This document shows, in pieces, positions 48,276 to 61,765 of a DNA stretch of 64,000 nt. The translations under genes and the position numbers were made by a program. Source of the DNA: Dehalococcoidia bacterium (GTDB lineage Bacteria; Chloroflexota; Dehalococcoidia; Bin125); the NCBI GenBank assembly GCA_022825855.1, contig JAJDWB010000010.1:1-64000 (forward strand), given 5' to 3'. Each line of letters begins with the position of its first letter. Within the stretch, counting starts at the first letter, position 1. The notes under the pieces are model-generated. The model was not told where the DNA came from and made no database searches. It saw only the letters and a list, made by a program, of their open reading frames with translations.

Positions 48276-49346
48276 TCACTGCAGCGCGCCGGATCCGCTG
48301 ATCTCCCAGGCTTCCTCGATCTTGCCGTTGCGGTGTGCGTGGAGCGTCCGATGCAGGAGGACGGTGCTGTCGGAGTAGTGCGGGACGAGTTCGACGCGGT
48401 CGCCGATCTGCAATGGGTCGCCGCCGTCCCGTGACAGGTGCGTGTGCTCGGCGCTGAGGCCGACGCACTGCCAGCCAGCGGGGTTGATTACTGAGGGCAG
48501 GCCGGTGTGGCGGCCGGTCGCCTTCCAGCCCGCGTCGCCTGCGGCTCGGTCGGCGTTGGCGGCCGAGACGACCTGGCAGACGAGGCTCAGCGCGCGCCGG
48601 TGGCCCTCAACGCCCATCCCTTCGTAGGTCAGGTCCATCAATGCCGCGCCGCCGGCCTGGAGTTCGTTGAGCACGCCCTGTTCCAGCACGTAGCGATAGT
48701 TGCCGCTGCCGCCTCCGGAGCGCACGCCGATCTCGTGGCCGTCCTGCCGACAGAGATCAGCGGCGTGCGCCAGGATCGCGGCGGAAGCGGCGGTCTCGCG
48801 CTCCTTTTCGTCGTCGGGCAGGCCCATCACGTGACCCTCGTAGCCCATCAGGCCGCGCAGGCGCAGCGCGGGGAGATCGGAGATCAGCGCGCAGAGTGCG
48901 GGCGCTTGCTCGGGCGTGACGCCGCAGCGATGCAGGTTGACGTCAATGTCGACGAGCAAATCGACGGTCACACCGGCGGCGTCGGCCGCAGCGGAGATCT
49001 CGCGGATGTTGGCAGCGTCATCGACGGCGACGCAGAGCGTCGCCAGTTGCGCGACCTCGATCAGCCGGGCCACCTTCTGATCGCTGACGACCTCATTGGC
49101 GATCAGGATGTCGGTCACGCCGCCTCGGGCCATGGCCAGCGCTTCCGTGGCCTTGGCGCAGGTGACGCCGACGGCGCCGGCTTCGAGCAGTCGCAGGGCC
49201 ATGGCCGGGGACTTGCAGGCTTTGACGTGCGGCCGCCAGGCGATGCCGGCCTCGGCGCAGCGACGAGCCATGAGCTGGGCGTTGTGTTCGAGGGCATCGA
49301 GGTCGACCAGCAAGGCCGGCGTGTCGAGCTCCCAGATCGAGGTCAT
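48276..49346 (-). CDS. D-threonine aldolase / DSD1-like PLP enzyme
   Basis: A 356-residue fold-type III (alanine racemase-like) enzyme: PLP lysine in RPHVKACKSP, DIDVNLHRCG, RSGGGSGNY and the C-terminal metal-site segment SAEHTHLSRDGG...VPHYSDSTVLLH. The family splits beta-hydroxy-D-amino acids (D-threonine aldolase) or dehydrates D-serine (DSD1). Exact substrate open. GGGAG precedes the ATG. 61 bp upstream of the CoA-transferase pair and on the same strand, so it may head their operon. Confidence 0.88.
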   Translation of the reverse strand: MTSIWELDTPALLVDLDALEHNAQLMARRCAEAGIAWRPHVKACKSPAMALRLLEAGAVGVTCAKATEALAMARGGVTDILIANEVVSDQKVARLIEVAQLATLCVAVDDAANIREISAAADAAGVTVDLLVDIDVNLHRCGVTPEQAPALCALISDLPALRLRGLMGYEGHVMGLPDDEKERETAASAAILAHAADLCRQDGHEIGVRSGGGSGNYRYVLEQGVLNELQAGGAALMDLTYEGMGVEGHRRALSLVCQVVSAANADRAAGDAGWKATGRHTGLPSVINPAGWQCVGLSAEHTHLSRDGGDPLQIGDRVELVPHYSDSTVLLHRTLHAHRNGKIEEAWEISGSGALQ

Positions 49347-49393
49347 AGCATGCTCCCATCGAAGTCACTGGAATCCTAGCGAAACGCCGAGCG

Positions 49394-50149
49394 ATGCCCT
49401 TCTCCCAGATCAACGGCCTGCGACTCTTCTATCACGAGCAAGGGCCCGACGATCCCGACGCGTCCACGATTGTGCTCGTACACGGGACGCAGGGCAACGC
49501 CTCGCTCTGGGCCGACCTGATCGACACGCTCTCGGACCGGTTCCGCTGCGCCGCGCTCAACCACCGCGGTCGCGCGCCCTCGGAGTCGCCGGACGACGCG
49601 TCGCTGTACAGCATCGAGCAGTTCGCCGACGACCAGGCCGCCTTCATCGAGCGGCAGGGTTACCGCAACATCACGATGATCGGCTGGTCGCTGGGCGTGC
49701 GGACGACGCTGGCCTATCTGGATCGGCACGGATCGGAGCGCGTGGGACAGGCGATCCTGGTCGCCGGGCCGCCCTCGCCCAACTTCGGCGGTCAAGCGCT
49801 GACGCCGCCCGATCAGGACGCGCCGCCGCGCGAGGTCTGGGGGCAGCAGTTCCGCGCCTCGACCGAGGCCTGCTGGGCAGGGTCGCAACACTCGCGGGCG
49901 ACCTGCGATCTGGAGTCGACGCTGGCCGAGATCGAGATCCCGGTGGCGCTGTTTCCCGGCCGGCACGATCCGATCTGTCCTCATGCGGCAGCCGAGTTCA
50001 TGGCGCGGGAGATTCCCGACGCCACGCTGGTGACGTTCGAAGAGTCGGGCCACGCGCCGCTGGTCACGGAATCGCAGCGGTTTGTCGAGGAAACGGTCGC
50101 CTTCATCGAGCGCTGCGAGGCATCTCGGCGGGCGACTGAACACGACTGA
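49394..50149 (+). CDS. Alpha/beta hydrolase
   Basis: A 251-residue alpha/beta hydrolase with a complete triad: VLVHGTQGN, nucleophile in MIGWSLGVR, Asp in [10 protein letters not shown] and His in ESGHAPLV. Esterase or enol-lactonase-like; substrate unknown. It is divergent from the DSD1-like gene with 47 bp between the starts. Confidence 0.88.
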   Translation: MPFSQINGLRLFYHEQGPDDPDASTIVLVHGTQGNASLWADLIDTLSDRFRCAALNHRGRAPSESPDDASLYSIEQFADDQAAFIERQGYRNITMIGWSLGVRTTLAYLDRHGSERVGQAILVAGPPSPNFGGQALTPPDQDAPPREVWGQQFRASTEACWAGSQHSRATCDLESTLAEIEIPVALFPGRHDPICPHAAAEFMAREIPDATLVTFEESGHAPLVTESQRFVEETVAFIERCEASRRATEHD

Positions 50150-50233
50150 CGCGGGACAGGTTGCGCTGCCTGCGACGCACGGGCAGCCAAATGCGCGGTG
50201 ATACGCTGGCGACAGCGTGCGCCGTGAGCATGA

Positions 50234-52465
<2,232 letters not shown>

Positions 52466-52480
52466 CTCTCTTGCTTCGTC

Positions 52481-52504
52481 ATGGCCGCGCTCCGCCGCGG
52501 CCAT
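52481..52504 (+). terminator. Terminator hairpin after katG
   Basis: Perfect 9-bp arms ATGGCCGCG/CGCGGCCAT with a 6-nt loop, 15 bp after the katG stop. No T run follows, so termination strength is uncertain. Confidence 0.5.
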
Positions 52505-52545
52505 CTCGCCGCGTTGACCACCAACGTCTGAGCCGGAATCGGCGA

Positions 52546-52572
52546 GATACCCGCGGCAAGCGCGGGTATGAC
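52546..52572. repeat. Type E palindromic repeat
   Basis: Perfect arms ATACCCGCG/CGCGGGTAT with loop GCAAG, followed by GACGA. A degenerate copy is at 13432. It lies between the convergent katG and sulfurtransferase genes and could terminate both. Confidence 0.7.
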
Positions 52573-52585
52573 GAGGAAGAGACAA

Positions 52586-53458
52586 TCAGTCCACGACGAG
52601 CGGCAATGACTCGTTGGCTGCGTATTCTGACATTGAGGCGTCGTAGACGGCGACGTTGTCGTAGCCCAGCAGGCTGAGCACCAGCGCGTCGTTTGAGGCT
52701 GCAATGCCGCCGCCGCAATAGGTCACGACCCGCTGCGACTTGTCCGGCGCGACTTCGGCGAACATGCCGGCGAGTTCGTCCGACGGCCGGTAGAGGCCGG
52801 TCTCCGGGTCGATCAGTTCCATCGCCGGAACGTTGGTCGAACCGGGAATGTGTCCGGCGCGGCCGTAGGTCCGGCCGCCGTCCGCGCCCGAGTGCTGGTC
52901 GCGCCCGAGCGCGTTGATCAGGCAGCTCCCGCCCGAGTCGACGAACGCGTTGACCTCGGCCAGGTCGGCGAAGCGATCGAGGTCGGCGCTCGGTGTGAAC
53001 GCGGCCGGCGCGTAGCTCGCCTCCTCAGTGGATGCAGGCCGGCCCTCGTCCGACCAGCGGCGCCAGCCGCCGTCAAGCACGGCGGCGTTGCGGCAGCCCA
53101 TCGAGCGGAACATCCACCACAGCCTCGCTGCCCACATCGAACCCAGGCGGTCGTAGAGGATCAGCGTCGAGCTCTCGGAGATGCCGTGCCGGCCGGCGGC
53201 CTCGGCGAAGGCGTCGGCCGAGGGCATCATGAAGCGCAGCCGTTGGCTGTTGTCGGAGAAGTCGGCCTGCAGGTCGAGGAAGCCGGCGCCGGGGATGTGT
53301 CCCGACTCGTACTCGGCGCGCCCCGACTCGACGCGATAGCCGCCGCCGTCGCGCGGTCGCAGGAAGACCGTCGATTCGAAGACGCGGACATTCGGATCGT
53401 CCAGGTGCTCTGCCAGCCAGTCGGTGGAGACGAGATATTCGGGATGCGCGAATGCCAT
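52586..53458 (-). CDS. Tandem-rhodanese sulfurtransferase
   Basis: A 290-residue two-domain rhodanese. The N-terminal domain (residues about 8-140) is inactive-like, and the C-terminal domain carries the catalytic Cys in VTYCGGGIAASNDAL. The loop CGGG(I/V)(A/T) suits thiosulfate or 3-mercaptopyruvate as sulfur donor. Cytoplasmic, since no signal peptide is seen. AAGGA precedes the ATG. Confidence 0.92.
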   Translation of the reverse strand: MAFAHPEYLVSTDWLAEHLDDPNVRVFESTVFLRPRDGGGYRVESGRAEYESGHIPGAGFLDLQADFSDNSQRLRFMMPSADAFAEAAGRHGISESSTLILYDRLGSMWAARLWWMFRSMGCRNAAVLDGGWRRWSDEGRPASTEEASYAPAAFTPSADLDRFADLAEVNAFVDSGGSCLINALGRDQHSGADGGRTYGRAGHIPGSTNVPAMELIDPETGLYRPSDELAGMFAEVAPDKSQRVVTYCGGGIAASNDALVLSLLGYDNVAVYDASMSEYAANESLPLVVD

Positions 53459-53567
53459 GATCGGAGGTCCTTGTCGGTCCTGTGGTGTTCCGGTTTCACG
53501 GCTAGGTTAGCCATCCCCCGCGATAGACTGCCTCCGTACCTCCAGCAGCACCTGAGACATCCCGCTC

Positions 53568-54533
53568 GTGGCCTATCTGAACATCTTCGCGCCCACCGCC
53601 GATGCCGTCGACATGACGCAGACGGACGAGTTTGCCTCGCTCTGCCAGTCGGCCGCCGACCTGGGCATCTCGCACGCGGCGAGCGTGCGCTACGTCTCGC
53701 GCAACACGGTGATCAACCACCTGCGACTGCACCTGCTCGAGTGGGGCGACCCGGCCAACCCGACCATCGTGCTGCTGCACGGCGCCAACCAGTCGGCGCA
53801 TAGCTGGGACCTGGTCGCGCTGCACCTGGCCGATCGCTTTCACATCGTGGCGCCCGATCAGCGCGGCCACGGCGACTCCGAATGGGCACGCGACGCCGAT
53901 TACGGCCCCGACCAGATGGCGTCCGACGCACTGCACCTGATCCACGAGGACGGCCTCGAATCGCCGATCGTGATGGGCCACTCGATGGGCGGGATGGTCA
54001 CGATGCGGCTGACCGCGCGCGAGCCGTCGCTGCCCCGGGCGGTGGTACTGGTCGACGTCGGCCCCGAGGTCTCGCAGCGCGGCGCGGAGCAGATTCGCAA
54101 CTTCGTCGTACGCAACGTCGAATTCGACCATCTGGACGAGTTCATCGATCGGGTCGCGGCCTACGATCCGTTCCGCTCGCGCGAGCACATGGAGCGCACG
54201 GCGCGCTATAACCTGGTGCATCGCTCGGACGGCAAGTACGTCGCCAAGTCCGACCGCATTCTGCACGATCCCGGCTTCCGCCGCCCGGCGGCCGACCGCC
54301 GTGACGTCGCCGACGGATTCCACCAGTTCGCGGGACCGACGCTGCTCGTGCGGGGCGAGTCGAGCAACATCCTCCAGGCCGACGCGGCGCAGCGCTTCGT
54401 CGAGGAGTTGCCCAACGCCCGGCTGGTCGAAGTGCCGGACTGCGGACACAACGTCCATTCGCAGAACACGCGGGGATTCATCGAGGCCGTTTCCGGCTTC
54501 CTGCTCGAGGCCGCGCGCCACGATCCGGCCTGA
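53568..54533 (+). CDS. Alpha/beta hydrolase
   Basis: A 321-residue hydrolase with HGANQS, nucleophile elbow MGHSMGGM, an acid-region LLVRGESSN (Asp replaced by Glu/Ser in this loop) and His in VPDCGHNVHS. The ~55-residue N-terminal extension before the first strand contains no signal peptide. GTG start without a clear Shine-Dalgarno. Substrate unknown. Following genes are close but have their own -10 hexamer. Confidence 0.85.
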   Translation: MAYLNIFAPTADAVDMTQTDEFASLCQSAADLGISHAASVRYVSRNTVINHLRLHLLEWGDPANPTIVLLHGANQSAHSWDLVALHLADRFHIVAPDQRGHGDSEWARDADYGPDQMASDALHLIHEDGLESPIVMGHSMGGMVTMRLTAREPSLPRAVVLVDVGPEVSQRGAEQIRNFVVRNVEFDHLDEFIDRVAAYDPFRSREHMERTARYNLVHRSDGKYVAKSDRILHDPGFRRPAADRRDVADGFHQFAGPTLLVRGESSNILQADAAQRFVEELPNARLVEVPDCGHNVHSQNTRGFIEAVSGFLLEAARHDPA

Positions 54534-54541
54534 ATCTGGCG

Positions 54542-54547
54542 TAACAT
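54542..54547 (+). promoter_or_regulatory. -10 hexamer TAACAT, leaderless start
   Basis: TAACAT ends 6 nt before the ATG at 54554, with no Shine-Dalgarno. Confidence 0.5.
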
Positions 54548-54553
54548 CAAGAC

Positions 54554-55195
54554 ATGGCCAACCAGTACGTCGCACGCGACCGGGAGACGGGATTCGAAGT
54601 CTCGGTGACGGGCGAGTTTCCCGAGCATCCCGACGACCGGATGCGCATCGCGCGCACGACGACCCTGTTCACCAAGCTGATGTCGACGCTGTTGCAACGC
54701 GACGAATCGCAGCGGCGGATGGGCTTTCGCGCGATCGAGACCCAGCTCGAGATCGCCGACGCGCTGATCCGACAGGATCACGTCGAAGTCCAGCGGCTGG
54801 TGCGGGAGACGCTGACCTCGATGGGCGTCAGCGAGGACCAGCTTCGCGAAATGGCCCAGCGTCTGGCCGAGGCCAGCGGCCTGGATCCGCGCGTGGCGCA
54901 GGAACTGTCGCGGGCGTTCGGCTTCGAGATGGATCCCGCCGCGGGCGCGGACACCGACGGTCCGGACGTGCTGGATGCGACCGCCTCCGAGTCGGACAGC
55001 GCCGAAGAGCCGCTTAATCCGCAGATCCTCGAGCAGTTGGACCAGTTGCTCGCTGAGGCGGAGCGCTCGGCGGGAACCGCGAGCGAGACCGGGGACGAGT
55101 CGGTCGAGTCGGACGATGACGCGGGCTCGGGCGAAGGCAGCGATACTGAGGACGAATCGGACCCTGACAACGATCAGAAGGGATCGGCGACATGA
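54554..55195 (+). CDS. Acidic hypothetical protein
   Basis: A 213-residue protein. Residues 1-125 appear folded and mainly helical (GEFPEHPDDRMRIARTTTLFTKLMSTLLQRDE...). Residues about 130-213 are a Glu/Asp/Ser-rich disordered tail ending DPDNDQKGSAT. Its stop overlaps the DinB-family start by 4 bp, so the two are co-translated. Family not recognised. Confidence 0.65.
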   Translation: MANQYVARDRETGFEVSVTGEFPEHPDDRMRIARTTTLFTKLMSTLLQRDESQRRMGFRAIETQLEIADALIRQDHVEVQRLVRETLTSMGVSEDQLREMAQRLAEASGLDPRVAQELSRAFGFEMDPAAGADTDGPDVLDATASESDSAEEPLNPQILEQLDQLLAEAERSAGTASETGDESVESDDDAGSGEGSDTEDESDPDNDQKGSAT

Positions 55196-55728
55196 GTCAA
55201 TCGGCGGTTGGATACATCAAGGACATGCTCAGCTTCATCCACGGCGGGTTCCGCGACGCGCGGACGGGGCAGTCGGAGGAGCAGTTGCACTTCGTGCCCG
55301 ACGGCGAATCGCACTCCGTCGCCTGGGTGCTGTGGCACGCGGCGCGGGTCGAGGACCTGCTCGTCCAGGGGGCCTGGCAGGGCAAGAACGAGATCTGGCG
55401 CGAGGGCAACTGGGCCGAGAAGACCGGCCTGCCCGAGCGCGGCTTCGGCACCGGTCAATCGACCGAGGAAGCTTCAGCAGTCGCGATCGGCGACATGGAC
55501 CAGTTCTGGGCTTACCAGGACGCGGTCAACGAATCGACCCATGCCTTCCTCGACTCGCTCAGCGACGACGACCTCTCGCGGGAGGTCAAGCTGGGCGACC
55601 GCACGGAAACGCTGGGCGAGTCGATCACCCTGCACCTCTGCACGCATCTCAACGGTCACCGCGGTGAGATCAACCTGATCCGCGGGATGCACGGACTCGA
55701 TCCCGTGCGGCCCAACATGGGCGGCTAG
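55192..55728 (+). CDS. DinB-like metal-binding protein
   Basis: A 178-residue DinB-superfamily protein; likely metal-binding His residues are in VLWHAARVEDLL and LCTHLNGHRGEINLIRG. Thiol-S-transferase-like or unknown function. It overlaps the upstream acidic protein gene (ATGA) and is followed after 27 bp by the epimerase gene. Confidence 0.85.
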   Translation: MSQSAVGYIKDMLSFIHGGFRDARTGQSEEQLHFVPDGESHSVAWVLWHAARVEDLLVQGAWQGKNEIWREGNWAEKTGLPERGFGTGQSTEEASAVAIGDMDQFWAYQDAVNESTHAFLDSLSDDDLSREVKLGDRTETLGESITLHLCTHLNGHRGEINLIRGMHGLDPVRPNMGG

Positions 55729-55755
55729 CAGGACCGGCTGGACTGGAGACAGGCC

Positions 55756-56637
55756 ATGCACGTAGTGATCACCGGCGCGAGCGGACTGGTCGGCGGCGCG
55801 CTGATCGCCGAGTTGCGCCGTCGCGGCGTCAATGTCACGGCTGTCTCGCGCAATCCGCGCGCCCATGCCGCGCTCTCGGGCGTCACCTGGACCGGCTGGG
55901 ACGGGCTGACCGACGCCGTCGCGGGCGCGGCCGGCGTTGTGCATCTGGCCGGCGAAGGCATCGTCGATCAACGCTGGTCCAGCGATCGCAAGGCGGCCCT
56001 GCGCGCAAGCCGGGTCGAGACGACGCGCCAGGTCGTGCAGGCGATCCAGGAGTCGGGCGAAAAGCCGGGCGTGCTGGTCAGCGCCTCGGCGATTGGCTAC
56101 TACGGCAACCGCGTCGAGCGGGAATCGACCGAGTCGGCGCCGGCCGGGGACGACTTTCTCGCCCATCTCTGCGTCGACTGGGAGGCGGAGGCGCAGGGCT
56201 CGGGCGTGCGCACGGTCACGGCCCGGATCGGGATCATCCTGGCCAACGAGGGCGGCGCGCTGCCGCGTCTGCTCTTCCCCTTCAAGCTGGGATTGGGCGG
56301 ACCAATCGGACTGGGCCGCGCCTGGTGGAGCTGGGTGCATATCGACGACGTCGTGGGCGCCATCGTCCACGCGCTGGAAAATCCGAGCGTCGAGGGAGCG
56401 ATCAACCTGACCTCGCCGAAGCCGGTCCGCAACCGGGAGTTCTCCTCGGCGCTGGGTCGCGCCGTCAGCCGTCCCGCATTGATGCCCGTCCCGCCCCTGG
56501 CGCTCAAGCTGACGCTGGGCGAGGGCGCGAGCGTGCTGCTCGCCTCGCAGCGCATCCTGCCCACGCGGACGCTGGACCTCGGATATCGGTTCAAGTTCAT
56601 CGAGATCGACGACGCGCTGCGGGACCTGGTCGCCTGA
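55756..56637 (+). CDS. TIGR01777 family epimerase-like protein (YfcH type)
   Basis: A 293-residue extended SDR: VITGASGLVGGALIAEL, VVHLAGEGIVDQRWSSDRKAALRASRV, SASAIGYYGNR and the family C-terminal domain (LALKLTLGEGASVLLASQRILP). Members are linked to cell division (SulA/YfcH-like) or plastid FtsZ placement but the reaction is unknown. Confidence 0.92.
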   Translation: MHVVITGASGLVGGALIAELRRRGVNVTAVSRNPRAHAALSGVTWTGWDGLTDAVAGAAGVVHLAGEGIVDQRWSSDRKAALRASRVETTRQVVQAIQESGEKPGVLVSASAIGYYGNRVERESTESAPAGDDFLAHLCVDWEAEAQGSGVRTVTARIGIILANEGGALPRLLFPFKLGLGGPIGLGRAWWSWVHIDDVVGAIVHALENPSVEGAINLTSPKPVRNREFSSALGRAVSRPALMPVPPLALKLTLGEGASVLLASQRILPTRTLDLGYRFKFIEIDDALRDLVA

Positions 56638-56642
56638 GCGCC

Positions 56643-57812
56643 ATGGCCGAGCCGATTGCCCTGCGCTACGGGATCAATCCGCACCAGCAGCCCGCGTCCG
56701 CGTCGGCGATCGGCGAGTGGCCGTTCGAGGTGCTCAACGGCCAGCCCGGGTACATCAACCTGCTCGACGCGATGAGCGCCTGGAGCCTGGTCCGCGAGCT
56801 GCGGGCAACGCTGGGCGAGCCGGCCGCTGCCTCCTACAAGCACGTCTCGCCGGCCGGGGCCGCGATCGGTCTGCCGCTCTCCGAGCGTCTGGCCCGCGCC
56901 TACGAGGTGGAGCAGCTACCGCTGTCGCCGGTCGCCGCGGCCTACGCCCGCGCCCGCGGCGGCGACCTGGTCAGCGCCTACGGCGACTTCGCCGCCGTCT
57001 CCGACACGGTCGATGCGTCCCTGGCCCGCTTCCTCAGACGCGAAGTCTCGGACGGGATCATCGCGCCCGATTACGAGCCCGAGGCGCTCGACGTCTTGGC
57101 CAGGAAGAAGGGCGGCCGCTACCTGGTCCTGCAGGCCGATCCCACCCTGGAGCTGCCGGCCGTTGAAACGCGCGACCACTTCGGCATCCGCCTGGAACAG
57201 CCGCTCGACAGCCAGCCGATCGACGAGTCCTGCTTCGACCATCCGGTCACCGAACTGACTGAGTTTTCCGACGACGTGCGCCGCGATCTGCTCGTCGCGA
57301 CGATTGCGCTGCGCTACACGCAGTCCAACTCGGTCTGCCTGGCCGCCGACGGCCAGGTGATCGGCCTGGGCGCGGGTCAGCAGTCGCGCATCCATTGCTC
57401 GCGGCTGGCCTGCGGCAAGGCCGATCGCTGGATGCTGCAGCAGCACGATCGGGTGCTGGGGTTGGAGTTCGACCCGTCGCTCAAGCGTCCCGACCGCTTC
57501 GCCGGACGCGAGCAATTCATCGCCTGGCAGGAACTGTCGCAGCCGGAGCGCGAGCGCTTGCAGTCGCAGGTGACCAATTGGTCGGGACCGTTGACCGACG
57601 ACGAGCGGCACAAGTGGATCGGCGGCTTCCGCACCGTGCTCAGCCACGACGCCTTCATGCCCTTCCGCGACAACGTCGACCGGGCGCAGGCGTCGGCCGT
57701 CACGCACATCCTTCAACCCGGCGGTTCGATTGCCGACGACGACACGATCGCGGCCTGTAACCAGTACGGCATCGTGATGGCGCTGACCGGCCAGCGACTG
57801 TTCCGACACTGA
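56643..57812 (+). CDS. Stand-alone AICAR formyltransferase (PurH-like)
   Basis: A 389-residue protein equivalent to the AICAR transformylase domain of PurH: LRYGINPHQ, the KH dyad in SYKHVSPAGAA (canonical form KHVNPCG), TQSNSVCLA, GAGQQSRIHC and DAFMPFRDNVD. The IMP cyclohydrolase (MGS) domain is missing, so IMP ring closure must be done elsewhere. It starts 5 nt after the epimerase gene stop. Confidence 0.9.
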   Translation: MAEPIALRYGINPHQQPASASAIGEWPFEVLNGQPGYINLLDAMSAWSLVRELRATLGEPAAASYKHVSPAGAAIGLPLSERLARAYEVEQLPLSPVAAAYARARGGDLVSAYGDFAAVSDTVDASLARFLRREVSDGIIAPDYEPEALDVLARKKGGRYLVLQADPTLELPAVETRDHFGIRLEQPLDSQPIDESCFDHPVTELTEFSDDVRRDLLVATIALRYTQSNSVCLAADGQVIGLGAGQQSRIHCSRLACGKADRWMLQQHDRVLGLEFDPSLKRPDRFAGREQFIAWQELSQPERERLQSQVTNWSGPLTDDERHKWIGGFRTVLSHDAFMPFRDNVDRAQASAVTHILQPGGSIADDDTIAACNQYGIVMALTGQRLFRH

Positions 57813-57837
57813 GCACGGGTCCGCTGGCAATGCCGCG

Positions 57838-57866
57838 CTGACCGCCGTTTGGATCGGTTGTAGGCT
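57838..57866 (+). promoter_or_regulatory. Promoter of cimA, leaderless start
   Basis: CTGACC (57838-57843) and TAGGCT (57861-57866) are 17 bp apart; the ATG at 57873 follows the -10 box by 6 nt and no Shine-Dalgarno is present. Confidence 0.6.
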
Positions 57867-57872
57867 CAATCC

Positions 57873-59516
<1,644 letters not shown>

Positions 59517-59668
59517 CCCTCGGCCGACCAGTTTCCGTCCACCCATTCCGATTGGCGATGCCCGTGTCGCGGGCGCTAGCATACGAATTGGACATTGTGG
59601 GTCGCTGCTGTGCGGAACTGCGCTGACGATGCCGGTGCGAGGGCAAGGCCCAGGGGAGAAGCGGGGAG

Positions 59669-59893
59669 ATGGCAGACAACGATCTCGAAGTCGTCCAGGG
59701 TGGATTTCCACGCTGCGCGCAATGCGAAGGCGGCGTGCTCGTGCCGCTCTCGGACTTCGGCGGCCAGGGAGCCGCGGTGCACTACAAGGCCTGGGTCTGC
59801 ACCGATCCCAAGTGCCTGTTCAACCTGAAGATCCGCAACGGCGACGTCTACCTCAACGAGCCGATCTACGACGGCCGCGACGACCGCCGCTAA
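59669..59893 (+). CDS. Small zinc-ribbon protein
   Basis: A 74-residue protein with Cys16-x2-Cys19 and Cys44-x4-Cys49 (FPRCAQCEGG, VCTDPKCLF), the pattern of a zinc ribbon. The tail is acidic then basic (YDGRDDRR). GGAGAAG lies upstream. Unknown function; zinc-ribbon proteins this short often bind RNA or partner proteins. Confidence 0.7.
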   Translation: MADNDLEVVQGGFPRCAQCEGGVLVPLSDFGGQGAAVHYKAWVCTDPKCLFNLKIRNGDVYLNEPIYDGRDDRR

Positions 59894-59908
59894 CACCCCG
59901 GCGTCTGT

Positions 59909-60022
59909 GCTCCGGTCCCCTCTCCCTCTGGAAGAGGGCCAAGGTGGGGGTTCCCTTCCGATCCCCTCTCCCTCTGGGAGAGGGTTAGAGCCTGCCCCCG
60001 CGAAGGCGGGGGTGAGGGTTCC
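59909..60022. repeat. Two reverse type A repeats, one interrupted by type C
   Basis: GGTCCCCTCTCCCTCTGGAAGAGGG at 59916 is a diverged type A. TCCCCTCTCCCTCTGGGAGAGGGTTAGAG is then followed by CCTGCCCCCGCGAAGGCGGGGGTGAGG at 59960-60019, i.e. the C hairpin sits inside A at the same site as at 33300 and 61590. Confidence 0.85.
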
Positions 60023-60078
60023 GCCAGGGTCCCCTGGGCAACAAGCCGCCACCGAAATCCGTAGTACGCTGATCCCGT

Positions 60079-60155
<77 letters not shown>

Positions 60156-60216
60156 TCCCAACTCACCCACACTCCGTACGGGCGGCCCACAGCGGCCGCC
60201 TGTCGCGATCTTGCCT

Positions 60217-61539
60217 TCAGCTCCTCGTGACCGGAAGCGGCAACCGCGCCTGCAGCGGCTGCCGCACGCGCGACGCCGCAACGAAAATCACCGCCGACGC
60301 CGCCGCGCAGATCGCATAGAGCAGCAGCGCGTCGTCGTAGCTGCCCGTGTTGTCGAAGATGCTCCCCGCGACCAGCGGCGAGAAGAAGATCGCGATCGTC
60401 TCGAACATGAACCCGGTACCCAGGATCGTGGCGAAGTTCGACAACCCGAACGCCCGCGAGATCATCAGCGCCTCCAGCGGCGGCACCGTCGCAAAACCCA
60501 GCACGTAGAGCACCACGTGCAGCGCCGTCCCGCCGTCGCTGCCGCCGACCACGTAGAGCGTCAGCATCGAGCCGGCAACGAACAGCGATCCCACCGCCGC
60601 AATCCCCTCCGGCCGCCGGATCCGCTCGAGTTGCGATCCCGCCGCCAGCAGCCAGATCACCGCGGCGCCGGCCGTGATCGACACGATCAACGCCGCCCGG
60701 GAGTCGCTGTAGCCCACTGACTGGTAGTACGGATGCGCCTGCGACAGCCAGCCGAAGACGACGAAGAAAATCGCCATCAACCCGAACACCAGCAGCCAGA
60801 ACAGCCTCGTCCGCAGCGCCTCGCGCACCGTCAGACCCGACAACGTCACCTCCGGCGGCCGGCCCAGCGCGGCGTCCGCCTCCGCCTCCTCCGGGTGCGC
60901 GTAAGCACGCTCGCCGCCCGGCGGCGGCTGATCGCGAACCAACAGGAAGGCCACCGCGTAGGCGCCCACGATCATGATGCCCGAGTAGATGAACGCGTCT
61001 TCCCAGCCCAGCCTCGAGATCAGCAGTTGCACCAGCGGCAGCATGATCAACTGCCCCATCCAGACCGACGCCCCGATCAGGCTCGTTGCCACCGCGCGGT
61101 GATGATCGAACCAGCGCACCGCCAGCGCCTGCGCCGGGATGTAGGCGATGCAGCCCAGCGAGATCGCGCTGATCCCCATGTACACGTACCACTGCCAGAG
61201 CTCGCGCATGAACGCCAGCAGCACGAACGCAACGCAGCACATCGGCGCGCCGATCAGCATCAGCCGCCGCGGACCGACCACGTCGATCAGCCGCCCGATC
61301 AGCGGCGCCGACGCCCCGACCACGCCGACCGTGACCGAAAACCCCAGCGACACCTGCGCCCGCGACCAGCCGAAGTGCTCCTCCAGCGGCAACACATACG
61401 CCCCGAACGAGCCGAACGTCACGCCCTCGGCCACGACCATCGCCACCACCATCCCGAACAGCACCCACCACCCGTAGTACAGCCTGCCCAGCCGCCCCCG
61501 CTTGCCGCGCCGCTCAACCCTCGTCGCTTCGACAGCCAT
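60217..61539 (-). CDS. MFS transporter (monocarboxylate/OFA-like)
   Basis: A 440-residue, 12-helix major facilitator. The start of helix 1 is [26 protein letters not shown]. The loop 2-3 signature is [16 protein letters not shown], helix 4 carries [15 protein letters not shown]-like [21 protein letters not shown] long acidic cytoplasmic loop ([22 protein letters not shown]) separates the two halves. Resembles oxalate/formate and monocarboxylate porters; uptake of a carboxylate is plausible. No Shine-Dalgarno; a -10 hexamer precedes the start. Confidence 0.88.
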   Translation of the reverse strand: MAVEATRVERRGKRGRLGRLYYGWWVLFGMVVAMVVAEGVTFGSFGAYVLPLEEHFGWSRAQVSLGFSVTVGVVGASAPLIGRLIDVVGPRRLMLIGAPMCCVAFVLLAFMRELWQWYVYMGISAISLGCIAYIPAQALAVRWFDHHRAVATSLIGASVWMGQLIMLPLVQLLISRLGWEDAFIYSGIMIVGAYAVAFLLVRDQPPPGGERAYAHPEEAEADAALGRPPEVTLSGLTVREALRTRLFWLLVFGLMAIFFVVFGWLSQAHPYYQSVGYSDSRAALIVSITAGAAVIWLLAAGSQLERIRRPEGIAAVGSLFVAGSMLTLYVVGGSDGGTALHVVLYVLGFATVPPLEALMISRAFGLSNFATILGTGFMFETIAIFFSPLVAGSIFDNTGSYDDALLLYAICAAASAVIFVAASRVRQPLQARLPLPVTRS

Positions 61540-61546
61540 AGCCCGC

Positions 61547-61552
61547 AGGCTA
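61547..61552 (-). promoter_or_regulatory. -10 hexamer TAGCCT, leaderless start
   Basis: On the minus strand TAGCCT ends 7 nt before the ATG at 61539, with no Shine-Dalgarno. Confidence 0.45.
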
Positions 61553-61555
61553 CCC

Positions 61556-61703
61556 CTCCAATCCCCTCTCCCCGAGGGAGAGGGTTAGAGCCTGCCCCCG
61601 CGGAGGCGGGGGGTGAGGGCCCTCTGCGTCAGCAAACACCCCCTCCACCGTTTCCATCTCCCCCCGCTTCGCGGGGGGAGATGCCGAAGGCAGAGGGGGG
61701 CGC
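61556..61703. repeat. Reverse type A with type C insert, then reverse type B
   Basis: CCCCTCTCCCCGAGGGAGAGGG and GTTAGAG are followed by a CCTGCCCCCGC..GCGGGGG insert and GTGAGGGCC (61560-61621). The B copy (CTCCCCCCG..GGGGGGAGATGCCGAAGGCAGAGGG) is at 61657-61700. Confidence 0.85.
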
Positions 61704-61765
61704 TCTGCCGATACTCCGAAGGGCTATCTTGCAACCAAGCTCCGCACCGCGACGAAAGACGCCCC

